NCBI GenBank assembly: GCA_032358255.1
Contig: JAULBX010014537.1
Coordinates: 31,170-95,169, forward strand
Direction of reading: 5' to 3'
Origin: Heterotrichella gracilis
Taxonomy: Eukaryota > Sar > Xanthophyceae > Tribonematales > Xanthonemataceae
DNA length: 64,000 nucleotides
Shown here: positions 19,464 through 31,442 of the stretch, one piece after another
Layout: the number at the start of each line of letters is the position of its first letter
Numbering within the stretch: position 1 is the first letter of the stretch
Program-made: the position numbers and the translations under genes
Notes under the pieces: model-generated
What the model was told of the DNA's origin: nothing
The model's database searches: none
Seen by the model: the letters and a program-made list of their open reading frames with translations, nothing else

Positions 19464-21941
19464 ATGAAGCGCATGGCGCACAGCCAAAACCTTGTGCTGG
19501 GGGACACCTTCAAGACTGGGATGGTGGTCAGCGCTGCAGCCAAACTGTGCAACCTGTCGCAGGAGGAGTTTGACCAAAACCTGCAGGTAGGTCAGTGCCT
19601 CCTCCTTGTGGTTACCCACCCACCCACCCGCCACCCGCCCACACCCACATAAGACCCATACTCCCACACCACACGCACACCCCTACACAATCGCCACCCA
19701 TACATGCCCCAGCACTCACAAGTCCCACTGGGTGCTGCGCCTCTCCACAGCAAAATTTTGTTTTCTGTAAGTCCCTGTACCATGCACATACCCACACCAG
19801 TATGGGGGACATATAAAGTGTCACTAAAGGCTCCTTTATCCGTTTGTTTTTCTATCGGCAACCGCGTTTTGCCCCGCAGGGTCTGCTGGCGCTCGTGCCT
19901 GGCATGGCCACTCGGGTGGTGCGCATGAAGCCGCAGATGCTGGCTGAGCTGGTGGGCAACACGCGCCAGGTGGCGGTCCGGCTCATCGCCCTCAAGGAGA
20001 TGTTTCCTACCGCTGATGTGGGCGCTATGGTGGTCAATAGGTGGGGACAGGAAGTAGTCGAGGGCCACATGGGGTCAAGTGCATTGCATGTGGCCTGGCC
20101 ATGTCGCATACGGCAGGGGGGTATTACTTACTAAGGGCATATGCGGATATCCCTATTTAAGGTCATGCGCCAGGTGGCCATAGCCCTCAAGAAGATGTTC
20201 CCGCTAATTTGTGGGCGCCATGGTGGTCAATAGGTGAGACTGGCATGGAGACGAGAGGGCATTGCATGGGATACAGCGCCCTTCAAGGGGCGCCCTCCCA
20301 CCCTATGTTTTTAATCCCAAAATCGCTGGTGTGGGCGATGGCGAGGTTACATTGGGTCATGTGTTCACTCGTCCCCCGCAAAGGGATGTCCCTCACTGGA
20401 GATGCGGGCGCCATGATTGTCAGGCGCATGGTTGTTGACAGGTGGGGGCTGGCAGTAGTTGAGGGCCACATGGGGTCAAGTGTGTTGCATGTGGGCGAGC
20501 GATTCGCCATGCCACTTTATCTATTCAATAAATTGGCAATTTCACTTGTTTCTTTTACTCATCCCCACAGGCCAACCCTTTTGACCGATGCCGAGTTTGG
20601 CCAGCTGGCTGGGGGCAGGGCCAAGATGCGTGAGCACTACAGCGATGCAGACATTGACCGCATGGTGCAGGCAGAGCCCATGCTGCTGGTTGAGGACCTG
20701 GAGGAAGTGCTTAAGCTGATTGAATGGTAAAGGTTGAGGGCCTAGAGGTCTAAAGGGTCTAGGGTTTGGCTGGATGGTGCAGAGCAAGCCAATGCTGGAG
20801 CTGGTACAATGGTGGGGGTCAGGGTCTAGGGTTTAGGTTTAACATTGCAAGGACCTACATTCCCATTGGCTGAAGATGCGGCAAGTGCAGTCGCAGCCGC
20901 AGCCATGCAAGGGTGAGCACAGGAGGACTTGGATATATCACAGATGGTATATAAAAGTCCTCCTGAGGGACATATGAGATCGTCACATGCTGCATGTGGG
21001 GAGTGGGGGACCCGGAGTGAGTGCTGAATGGAGTGCATGCGCCACCCTTTTCGATGGCAGGAATGGGCCCCGCGGTTACCTTAAACCTACTACTCTGAGT
21101 GCACAATTTTACATCAACAGAACAAACATATTGGTTTGACAACAACATGGTAGTGTCAGCGTGTGCGTCCCCTCCATGCAGTGTGTTTGGAGTCACCAGC
21201 ACAATTACACCTGCCCAGCGGCTGCGAAACCATCCAGGCGCCCTGCCGTCGCTGGTCCATAATAGGGGCCTCAGCTAGTGGTGGTGCAGTGGCTAGTGCC
21301 ACTGGCAGTGGCTTGATTTGAAGGTGAGGGCGGTCACGTTTTGAGTGCGCTCGTATGGTACACCTCATTTACCTGATCCACTTTCCTGCTCAAGCTGGGT
21401 GGCTGACATGGGTGCGTACACGTGGCACAGTGTGGCATGTCTGGGGTACATATTTTTTATAATACCCCTCGGCACGTCCCGCGCTAAAAATCTTCCCACG
21501 TGCAGGTAGTGCACTCGGTGTGAAGTGAAGAGTTTAGGGTCAAGGTTAACGCCCTAGATACAACCCTCACCCCTCGACAATCGAGTTGCAAATGCTTGAA
21601 ACACCGGGTTTGTTGTCGGCGGATTTTGCTCCCCAGCGCAACCCCACTAGGGTTCTCCCCACTAATGTCGTCTTCTAGGGTTTCCCGCTGCCAACCTTGC
21701 TAGAAAGACGTTGTGCAGGTGTCAATTCTGCCGACGTTTCCCACGTCATGGCCACATTTGCTTTTCGCAGGAAACCCCTAAACCCTAAATTACAAACTCG
21801 TTGCTGACGGTGTGCCTTTCCTGTCATGCCTGCAGGATGACCAAGACTAAGGACCCAGCTGCTGTCCTGAGGATCAACCCGAGTGCCATCTATTCGGTGC
21901 AGTCGGGGACCCGGGCGATGGGGCCAGGCGCAGAGTTCTGA
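19464..21941 (+). CDS. mTERF-like helical-repeat protein, probably organellar
   Basis: Four exons (about 19464-19586, 19880-20040, 20571-20726, 21836-21941) join to an in-frame 181-aa product. Repeated ~30-residue helical units are visible: LVPGMATRVVRMKPQMLAEL, VAVRLIALKEMFPTADV then a NRPTLLT step, IDRMVQAEPMLLVEDLEEVL, and LRINPSAIYSVQSG at the end. This Pro-containing pattern and the final IYSVQSG resemble short plant mTERF-like proteins of chloroplasts or mitochondria. Nucleic-acid binding is inferred from the family. No transit peptide is evident from ATG 19464 (first residues MKRMAHSQ), so a 5' exon may be missing. The intron at 20041-20570 holds degraded copies of exon 2. Confidence 0.65.
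20165..20452 (+). repeat. two degraded copies of mTERF-like exon 2
   Basis: At 20165-20232 the end of exon 2 recurs (GTCATGCGCCAGGTGGC through GGTGGTCAATAGGTGA). At about 20330-20452 it recurs with more change, including the following intron motif AGGGCCACATGGGGTCAAGT. Both keep a GT donor after the copied exon end. Confidence 0.8.
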
Positions 21942-22689
21942 CGGAACACTTTGCGGTGGCGAGGGGCAGGTACCTATGGCTGCCATGCCAGAAAGCTGCT
22001 GGCCACGTCAGCTGTACTTCAAGTGTAGAACGGTGCCACATTGTTTGCTCTTTTTTTGGTCGTAGAGAGCTGGTTTCTGCTTGTATGCGTGGGTAAAGCA
22101 GTTATTGATAGGTGCTGCGGTGTTGCACTTGGCCATCTCATGTGGACCAGCACCGGGCAGCCAGTTTTGAGCAGCAGGCTTTTGCCCACTGACTTGTTTG
22201 TAAAGACACTGCTCAGCATTTATTGGGTTCTTTACATGTGGGTTGCCATTGTGGACACTTTGACAGCATGGCCTGGCACAAAGTAGGATACAGAAGCTTG
22301 GAAGTCTTGTACAAAGTGTGTTTCAAGGTTAGCTGAATCAGGAATGTGCAGGTTGCACTCATGGCCAAGCTTTCTTTTAGGAGTCTTTCAATTGAGCTGG
22401 TTGTATTAGGTACGGTAGTAACTGACACTGCAAACCTCTGTTCATGTATGGCGTTGGGACTATGCCACGTTCCCAACAAATAGACTGTGGAGCATGGCTG
22501 CTTTGTCCGGCTTGAGGTGTTTAGCAGTACAGTGGGGTGAGTGGAGTCTTTTAAACAGGCCCAGTGACCATGCTACAAGGTCATGGTTTGCAGCGCAGTC
22601 AGCATTGCGGGCAGCGCCCAACATGGACATGAACTGGGTACAGTGCACTGTGTCAATGGACACCTGGGAGATGGTTTCCAACAGCAGGT
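21942..22689. other. intergenic region, mTERF-like gene to H2B
   Basis: The neighbouring genes are convergent. No gene is supported. A TGTAA motif at about 22199 would fit the green algal polyadenylation signal for the mTERF-like transcript. Confidence 0.5.
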
Positions 22690-22705
22690 GGTGTTAAAAA
22701 ACACC
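22690..22705 (-). terminator. histone 3' stem-loop of H2B
   Basis: On the minus strand GGTGTTTTTTAACACC: a 6-bp stem (GGTGTT/AACACC) with a TTTT loop, about 31 nt past the H2B stop. The same 16 bases follow all four histone genes. By position and form it is the processing hairpin of replication-dependent histone mRNA. Confidence 0.93.
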
Positions 22706-22736
22706 AGTTTTGTTGGCGTGGGGCAAGGGAAGACGC

Positions 22737-23299
<563 letters not shown>

Positions 23300-23380
23300 T
23301 GCGACAGGTTGGGAGTGGATGTGTGACTGGAAGTGAACGGCAAAAGTGGGGATATGGTTTCGAAGTGGGCGCTGTTGACC

Positions 23381-23387
23381 TTTTATA
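23381..23387 (-). promoter_or_regulatory. TATA box of H2B
   Basis: TATAAAA on the minus strand, about 82 bp upstream of the H2B ATG. Confidence 0.75.
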
Positions 23388-23451
23388 TGCAGGCGGATCG
23401 CCCACTTTGACTTGCTGCAGCACCGAAATTTCAAACCTGCCAGCAGCTGCG

Positions 23452-23540
23452 GGCCAATGAGCGTGCAGCATTGACCAAGGCACGGATTCACAGACCGTCC
23501 TCCTGAGTCGGGCCTCGCCAATGCTGCACGCTCATTGGCC
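23452..23540. promoter_or_regulatory. mirrored CCAAT element pair of the H2B/H2A promoter
   Basis: GCCAATGAGCGTGCAGCATT on the plus strand (core 23452-23472) and the same core on the minus strand (23520-23540) face each other. In both, GCAGCATT is followed after about four bases by an ARG(G/C)C(A/C)CG-type segment. The same arrangement is present between H3 and H4. It likely coordinates expression of the pair. Confidence 0.85.
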
Positions 23541-23608
23541 CCCAGTTGCCACGCTGGCAACTGTGGGCGTTGACTCGAGTGGCTCGCTGCAAGCAACGTT
23601 TGAACTCG

Positions 23609-23614
23609 TATAAA
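23609..23614 (+). promoter_or_regulatory. TATA box of H2A
   Basis: TATAAA, about 86 bp before the H2A ATG. Confidence 0.75.
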
Positions 23615-23699
23615 CGCACAATGGGCCACCAGCCACAGGCATAACTCTCCTTCAACCCCTCCCATCTCGTACCCCCCGTCCCCTACAAACTCGTTCAAG

Positions 23700-24387
23700 A
23701 TGTCTGGCAAGGGCAAGCGCGCTCCGGCGAAGAAGTCGGTCTCAAAGTACGTTGTCATACCCAAGTATAGCACGTTGCATTGTGCCCACACACCATTTTT
23801 GACTGACATATGCCTGGCCTGCACCTTGCTCGAACTTTGCAGTAGATCTGGACATCCATGCTGACCCCACATCCCTTTCCACCACTGCAGGTCCGCCAAG
23901 GCCGGGCTCCAGTTCCCAGTGGGGCGTGTGGCCCGCTACCTGAAGAAGGGCAAGTATGCCACCCGCATCGGTGCCGGCGCCCCAGTGTACCTGGCAGCCG
24001 TCCTTGAGTACCTCGCAGCTGAGGTGCTGGAGCTGGCAGGCAACGCCGCCCGCGACAACAAGAAGACCCGCATCATCCCCCGCCACATCCAGGTAAACTG
24101 GCTCCTTGGTACAAGAGCTTCTGTGCCCTTGCCTGCCTGGTTGACCTGCCAAGTGTTGCTGTGCTTGTTGCCCACTGCCCACCTGTGTCCACAACAATTT
24201 CACCGCCAATGCACTCCCAGCTCCAGCTAACTTACCTCTCAATGTTCCCTTTGCACAGCTGGCTGTGAGGAACGACGAGGAGCTGAGCAAGCTGCTGGGC
24301 GAGGTGACCATCGCCGCTGGTGGTGTGCTGCCCAACATCCATTCTGTGCTGCTGCCCAAGAGCTCCAAGAAGGACAAGGAGGCATAA
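23700..24387 (+). CDS. H2A: histone H2A
   Basis: Three exons (23700-23746, 23891-24092, 24259-24387) encode 125 aa. The short basic tail ([16 protein letters not shown]) leads into [20 protein letters not shown], then [37 protein letters not shown] and [19 protein letters not shown]. It ends [12 protein letters not shown], without an SQEY/F motif, so it is canonical H2A rather than H2A.X, and it lacks H2A.Z features. Introns split the tail and the RHIQ|LAVRN junction. It ends in the shared histone hairpin. Confidence 0.97.
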
Positions 24388-24417
24388 GCGCCCTGCCCAC
24401 TACTTCCAACCCAAACT

Positions 24418-24433
24418 GGTGTTTTTTAACACC
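24418..24433 (+). terminator. histone 3' stem-loop of H2A
   Basis: GGTGTTTTTTAACACC, 31 nt after the stop codon; identical to the hairpins of H2B, H3 and H4. Confidence 0.93.
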
Positions 24434-25016
24434 ACCACAAATGGAAAAACACCCAACTGAACACATCTGCACTGTGTGCTACACTGTTGAGCAAGCTTTC
24501 CAGCAGCTATGGTTGGCAAAATAGCCATTGTTGGCAAAACCTGGCTGGCATAGCATGTCCACAAGTGTTTGATTCTGCCAACTCAGGGCTGGCGCAACCG
24601 ATGCTGTTTAAAAATTGCCTCGCCACAACTTGAAGCACAAGGCAAAACCTGATAACCGTATCAACTGAACCAACCAGGTTCATGTTGTTGGTCAGAATCT
24701 GAACCATTCTCAAGACCCTTAATAGGACCTCTTCAAAGGGTTGGGCAATGAAGGTACACAGTGTCGTTAGAGCACAACAGCTGGGATGCAACGCAGCGCT
24801 ACAGGATATGGGTTTTGTACTTGGAGTACGGACATTTTTTGGCTGGATAGCACAGTACTGAGAGATTCTCAGAGAGAAGCAGTATTGCAATAGCCCAAGT
24901 CACATTCAGCTGTTCATGCAAGTGGGCTGCAACTTGCAGTGCAAGCAGGGGTGTTGTTGACAACAATCCTACTGTTGTGCCCAAGACACAGGTGGGTAGG
25001 GTTTCCAAGAGAAGGT
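24434..25016. other. intergenic region between convergent H2A and H3
   Basis: About 580 bp lies between the two 3' hairpins. No gene is seen. Confidence 0.6.
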
Positions 25017-25032
25017 GGTGTTAAAAAACACC
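25017..25032 (-). terminator. histone 3' stem-loop of H3
   Basis: Minus-strand GGTGTTTTTTAACACC, about 37 nt after the H3 stop. Confidence 0.93.
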
Positions 25033-25069
25033 AGTTTTGTTGTGCTGTGGACAAGCCTAAGCGGGGAGC

Positions 25070-25740
<671 letters not shown>

Positions 25741-25821
25741 GCGAGCGATTTCCTCCTGCTGATTCTGGTGTGCAGTTTGAACTTGTGCGAATCTGGCCGC
25801 AGGTGAATCCGTGCCCTGTGG

Positions 25822-25885
25822 AATGCTGCACGCCCATTGGCTGCAACTTGGCCTCCCAACCCTCGGCCAATGGGCGTGCAGCATT
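25822..25885. promoter_or_regulatory. mirrored CCAAT element pair of the H3/H4 promoter
   Basis: The minus-strand copy is at 25822-25840 and the plus-strand copy GCCAATGGGCGTGCAGCATT at 25865-25885. The core differs from the H2A/H2B copies at one base (G for A). The downstream GGCACGGATTC segment of the minus-strand copy is also found after copy 1 of the H2A/H2B pair. Confidence 0.85.
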
Positions 25886-25957
25886 TGGTAGGGCACGACT
25901 TGACCCGGTCTGGGCCAAATTTCAAACAGCAGCTGGTCAGCTGCAAGTCGGGCGAGG

Positions 25958-25964
25958 TATAAAG
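25958..25964 (+). promoter_or_regulatory. TATA box of H4
   Basis: TATAAAG, about 81 bp before the H4 ATG. Confidence 0.75.
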
Positions 25965-26044
25965 CCTCGCGCCCTGCACTTTGCACAGCAACAACTCACA
26001 ACAACCTCCTCTGTTTCCACTCATCTCCCAAACAACTAGCAACC

Positions 26045-26577
<533 letters not shown>

Positions 26578-26609
26578 ACACCTGCCTTGCCTCGCCCAAC
26601 AACAAAACT

Positions 26610-26625
26610 GGTGTTTTTTAACACC
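26610..26625 (+). terminator. histone 3' stem-loop of H4
   Basis: GGTGTTTTTTAACACC, about 33 nt after the stop. Confidence 0.93.
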
Positions 26626-27501
26626 ACCTCTTATGGAAACACTTAACACCACCATTGGCACACTTTGCTTAACCTGGCATACCCCAACACCTTGCTATGG
26701 AGTCAGTAGAATATGTGCAAGGGCCCAACTAGGTTGCCGTGCAGGATTGTTCTCCAATGCATGCGATACCCAAGTGGTGACACAAGAGGGTAGCCAACCT
26801 GCCAGGCTTTACCACTGGTCCAAACAGGGGCACCACGACTCTTGGCACGAGCCAGAGCTGTTACAACTGAAATAAGTTTGATATTCTTGCCTCACTCTTC
26901 ACAGTGGCTGTGAATAACCAGGGCCACAGTGCCACCCAACAATGGCACATGTGTACCAGTGACTGTTGGACACCTGCTACCAGATAACAATGTCCTATCG
27001 CTGCTAGTACCGTCCCAGGATAGTTACTGAGGTGGCTTTGCTTCCATTCACTCTTGCCAAGCGCCATTATTGAACGGGCTGCCTGGGATTGCGTCGTGTC
27101 AATACGTTCCCGAGCAAAACATGCATACAAACTGGCAGGTGGAGTGGCATCGTAAACATGCCCAGCCTGTGAACCCCAAATAGGAGCTCCGTGCATGAGT
27201 CAGAGCTGATATAAACTGAAAGAAGTTCAACAAACTTGTGTCAGTCTTCAGAGTGGATGCCAGCAATCACTTGCCAGCAGTGCCCACAGAAAAGACCTCA
27301 GATTGAGTTCAACAAAACTGGCAAAAACGCACGGTGGTGGCTTCAGTCACTGCTGGCATTGCAGTGCACAGGTTCCAAACCTAGCCTATGCTCTTAATAA
27401 GATAATATCGGTCGCTTCTCGGTAACCCAGACACACCCAGCCGTACAGCTACTGCAGCCAGGCATATGCCATACTGCCTCCGAACTGGATCTCCACCCTA
27501 G
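26626..27501. other. intergenic region between convergent H4 and ICME
   Basis: No gene is supported. Two stretches (about 26835-26905 and 27185-27260) share the words GAGCCAGAGCTG/GAGTCAGAGCTG, an ACTGAAA-type word and a following TTCA-GTG pattern, suggesting an old duplication. Confidence 0.5.
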
Positions 27502-30500
27502 CTAGAAAGGGTTCACCAGCTTTGCCAGCCACAGCTCTACTCTGACCACCCAGCCCAACACACGCTCTCCAGCTCTGACCAACACCACCGGCACACGCCA
27601 CCGCCACCTCCCCACCTCAACCTCGTTCCCCCGTGCTCGCTGCCATTGGGAAACCCTTGGTGAGGGTTTCAACGTGGCTGCCGACCCTGCTTTGACGCTT
27701 TGTGGTTCCCCTCCCTTGCGCATGTCTGCTGCTGCGCTGCTGCCAGGTGTCGGCACTGCGCTGCTGCATGCGCTCGCGGCTGCCACGAGTGTGCACAGGT
27801 ACTCCACCAGGGGTGCATGTGACCCATGGGCAACCAGGTCCTCAATGACCAGGTCGGTGTGCCCCTTGCCCTGCACACAGAGGCCACACCATGCGGTCAG
27901 TGCACAGAAATGACACCAACACCAGTGACCTGATTGCATGGGTATGTGCCCTTCATCCATGTCGTCCTTCATCCCCGGCAAGCACATGCACATATGCCCT
28001 TGACCTCTGCCAGCCACGCGCCCTTTCTCCCACCGCTGTATGCACCCCATGAGCCTCCAAGCTCTCCAATCCCCCAATCCTTGCACTTGTGTAAGCTCGT
28101 GATGCTCGGCTACGTAGGGCTGCATGCATGCCCCTCAACCAACGCCAAATGCACTCCGCATGCCACATGTCCCGCACCATACCTCCAGCACCTCCAGCGT
28201 GATGTTCACCCTCTGCGACTCCAGCGCCCGGTGCAGCAGCAGGCTCTGGCTGATGGGCATGGTGGCGTCAAGCGACCCGTGTAGGAGGTGCACAGAGGGC
28301 ATGAAGCGGGCTGCCGCCGCATGCGAGAAGGCTGGGGACTCGACGATGAAGGTGGGGGAGTGGCGAGGGAGGGCCTCGTTGGCGCGTGCACCTGCAAGTG
28401 CATTGATTCCTTGGTGACATGCGTTCCATTTGTGCAGCCAGATCTGAACCACCACGGTGGTGTAATGCCGTTCAATGGATGCATGCAAGCTGCAGCAAGT
28501 GCACAGAGGGCATGCAGCGGGCAACAGCAGCGAGAAGGCCAGGGACTTGACGATGAAGGTGGGGGAGTAGCGCGGGAGGGCCTCGTTGGCGCGCGCCCCT
28601 GCAGCACGTTAAATATGTGCACCGTCAATGCCATATGGTGGCAAGCTTTGCAGTACTGTAGCCAGGTGTGCACATTGCATCGCTATGGGGCGCCACACAT
28701 CGCCGCAAGTGCAGCACCATGTGGCACCATAAGCACTGCACCCCATGCCTTGCCCATTACGGTTCAGGCCTGTCTCCATTTCAGACAGGAAAACCCTAAA
28801 CCCTAACTACCATCACCTGTCAGTCCTGCCTCCATGACAGACAGGAACATGGACTTGTACAGCCCCCGCTGGTGGAAGTGGTTAACCAGCGCCTGCACGC
28901 TGTAGGCACCAGAGACACCCACTGCGGCAATGGCTTGCGCAGGGTTCCAGGCAGGGACGCCATTGGAATCGAACCGCATCAGCTGGACCACAGAGAGAGA
29001 GAAAGTTAGTTATTTGGGATAAATGAAGAACCGTCACATATTTAAATGTAGCTATTGTAAGTATAGATTCATTCAATCCATCCAGCTAAACTCAAATCCC
29101 GTTCATTCCAGCTGATTGTGCAGCCATTCAGTCCAGCGATACAGCATTTAGCTGATTTAAATCATATATTCCAGCCATTCAGCTACAGTACCAGCCTGCA
29201 TGGCGCATTCAGTGCCACACACTTCACTCCTGGCATACCCATACCATGGCGGGGTGCGGCGGCTGGCGGTGGGTGGGTGTGGTGCCTGGCGAGGAGTGGG
29301 GGCTGGCCAGGCTGCGCGGGGAGCTCCTGCCATTGAGGGAGGGCTGTGGCTTGGAGGTGGGGCGGTGGAACGTGGCGGATTGCGATGCTACGTCTGCTGC
29401 CAGATGTTGGGCTTGGCGCAGGATCGAGAGGAACAGGAGGTGCGCGCCTGACCCCTGGCCAACCAGGATCACCTGCAGGGGCCAACCAAGAAATCAGCAC
29501 CTCTGCTGCACACACATGAGTGTACAAGACAGGCTTATATGTCAAGCAATGAATTGGGCGTTCCTGTTTGCATGAAAGGGCTGACAACAAGACACACATA
29601 CTGGATATGTTACCTGGGACGTCCCGAGCCTGAACTTTCTTACCTCATATTTCATATGCTGCATTGAGCACTTCCAAACAATTCACGGATGTACAACGGA
29701 ATGCATGTGGTGGTAGTGTGTGTGCCCGCCACCCACCTTGTTTGGGTCTCCGTGGTGCGCCTGCATGTTGTTCAGCACCCAGGAGGTGGCGGTGCTGACA
29801 TCCATGATCATGTCACTGGCAGTGGCCTGAGGGAAGTTGCGGTGGTCTACGCTAAACACCAGGATGCCCTGGCCTGCAAGCACCCGTGCCAGCATGGTGC
29901 CCCATCCCTGTGGAAAAAGGAGCGATCTAATTGGGAATTGGGAATATAGACATGTACAACAGAATATAAATTATATGAGAAATGCATTCACCCACAAGCA
30001 TCCGCGGCAGCTCGGCGCCCCATCCCTGTGGAAAAGGGTGGCGTTTGGTTGGTAAAATCTAGTGTAGAATTTTAAGCCATTACCTAAAATTGGTGCAAAT
30101 TAAATATAATTTGCACTATTCTCTAGAGCAAAGCTTGGGCATGTGGCTGCATATTGTGGATGGTTGCATGGTGCAGATGTTGAACACCAGCGTCAACCTG
30201 CAAGCGCCAGCATGGTGCCCCATCCCTGCGCAATGTACGTGGTTGTATGCTGCAGGTGCGGGTGCAGGGTATGGTAGGTGTATGGGTGGGCTGTGGATGC
30301 AAGTGCAGCTTTGTGGAGCAGATGCAGGAGTGGCTACAGGCGTTGTGGCTGTGGTGGGCTGTGTGCAGGTGCAGGTTTGTGCGCAGGTGCAGGTGCAAGT
30401 GGGAGGATGCACCTCGCGAAATTTAGGTGCAGGTGCAGGGTTGCGCACCCAACGTTCATCGGATAAACGGAATACGCTGACCTTCTAAACCTCATACCTT

Positions 30501-30788
30501 ATAGCCGATGGTCCACGCCCCACCCATCACCAGCACCACGGTTGGGTGGCCGGCAGCTGCAGAGCTGGTTACGGTGGGAATGTAAATGTCGAGAAAATTC
30601 CTGGCACTGGGTCCATACCGCACAGCTCGCTTTATGCTCTTGCTGGTAAAGTACAACACAGTGTTGTAGAGGATGATTGGGCCCAGGATGGTGGCGTACA
30701 GTAGGGTGAACAGCAGGCGTATCAACCACGATAGCCCAAAGTTGAGGTGGCCAAGCAGCAGCAGGGTGAGGCGGGTGTACAGCCACGC
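27502..30788 (-). CDS. ICME: isoprenylcysteine methylesterase-like alpha/beta hydrolase, N-terminus unresolved
   Basis: Six exons are clear: about 30788-30498, 29907-29737, 29472-29245, 28982-28817, 28391-28193 and 27870-27502. ICME removes the methyl ester from prenylated, methylated C-terminal cysteines at ER/Golgi membranes. Exon 1 has two hydrophobic stretches (LLLLGHLNFGLSWLIRLLFT; ATILGPIILYNTVLYFT), then ARNFLDIYIP and the oxyanion motif VMGGAWTIGYK. Next come SVDHRNFPQAT, the nucleophile elbow GQGSGAH, ALVNHFHQRGLYKSMFLSVM, the acid site HGSLDATMP and the catalytic His in GKGHTDLVIEDL. The third exon carries a Ser/Pro-rich insert of about 50 residues. The C-terminal tail is basic. No ATG is seen at 30788, so at least one upstream exon is missing. 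Confidence 0.88.
28500..28606 (-). repeat. near copy of the 5' half of an ICME exon
   Basis: About 105 bp upstream of the exon at 28391-28193 repeat its acceptor and first half (GGGGGAGTRGCGMGGGAGGG, CCTCGTTGGCGCG). The reading frame is largely kept, so it could be an alternative exon or acceptor. Shorter copies of the start of the 29907 exon lie at about 30005-30035 and 30200-30232. Confidence 0.85.
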
Positions 30789-31442
30789 CTGTGCAAGGAA
30801 ACAGAGCTTTGAGCGGTTGGGTGTCAGGTGGCAAACACCAGTGGGAGGACTGGCTGTCCAACGAGAAAACATCCTAGTGATTGTCTCAAGGGATGGGGGG
30901 ACCTGGCATGCTTCAAGGGATGCATGATGGCCAGCCAGAGTGGCGTGTGCAAAATACAGGCGCGTCTCAAGTGGTAAGGTCACCTAACAGTGCACCAAGT
31001 GGTAGCCATGGCGGAAGGTATGTGTATGTACCTCGGTTATCCACAATGCCATGTGGTCCAAGGATGCCACAAGTGTTCAGGTGCCCGAGAGGTTGGAAAG
31101 TGCAGCACGCACGGACTCTGGATTTGCCTGTGCCCCTGCCGTTCCAGGTTGTTGGCAAGAGGCGTCCCTTCTAAAGCACAGTAGTCATGGGCTTTTTGTA
31201 TAAACCCACTCTCGAAATGCTGAATAGTACGCCTCGAGTTGACGCCATAGGTGTCCGCAAACCCAATCTGTTCACTTATTCGTGGCAATCAAGCCGTTAC
31301 ATCAACGTGCCTCAACACAACAAAGAGTTTACTACCCAGAATTTGATCGTTAGAGACTAAACTCCTTATGCATGCATTTCGTTTTTTTGCATGCATGCAC
31401 ATGCCGCTGGTTTGTCTAGGCGTTTTCGTGGCAGCGGAGTGA
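30789..31442. other. probable 5' region shared by ICME and the next gene
   Basis: The stretch must contain the missing ICME 5' exon(s) and the promoter of the plus-strand gene, but no exon can be assigned. A GCATGCATGC tract lies near 31370-31400. Confidence 0.4.
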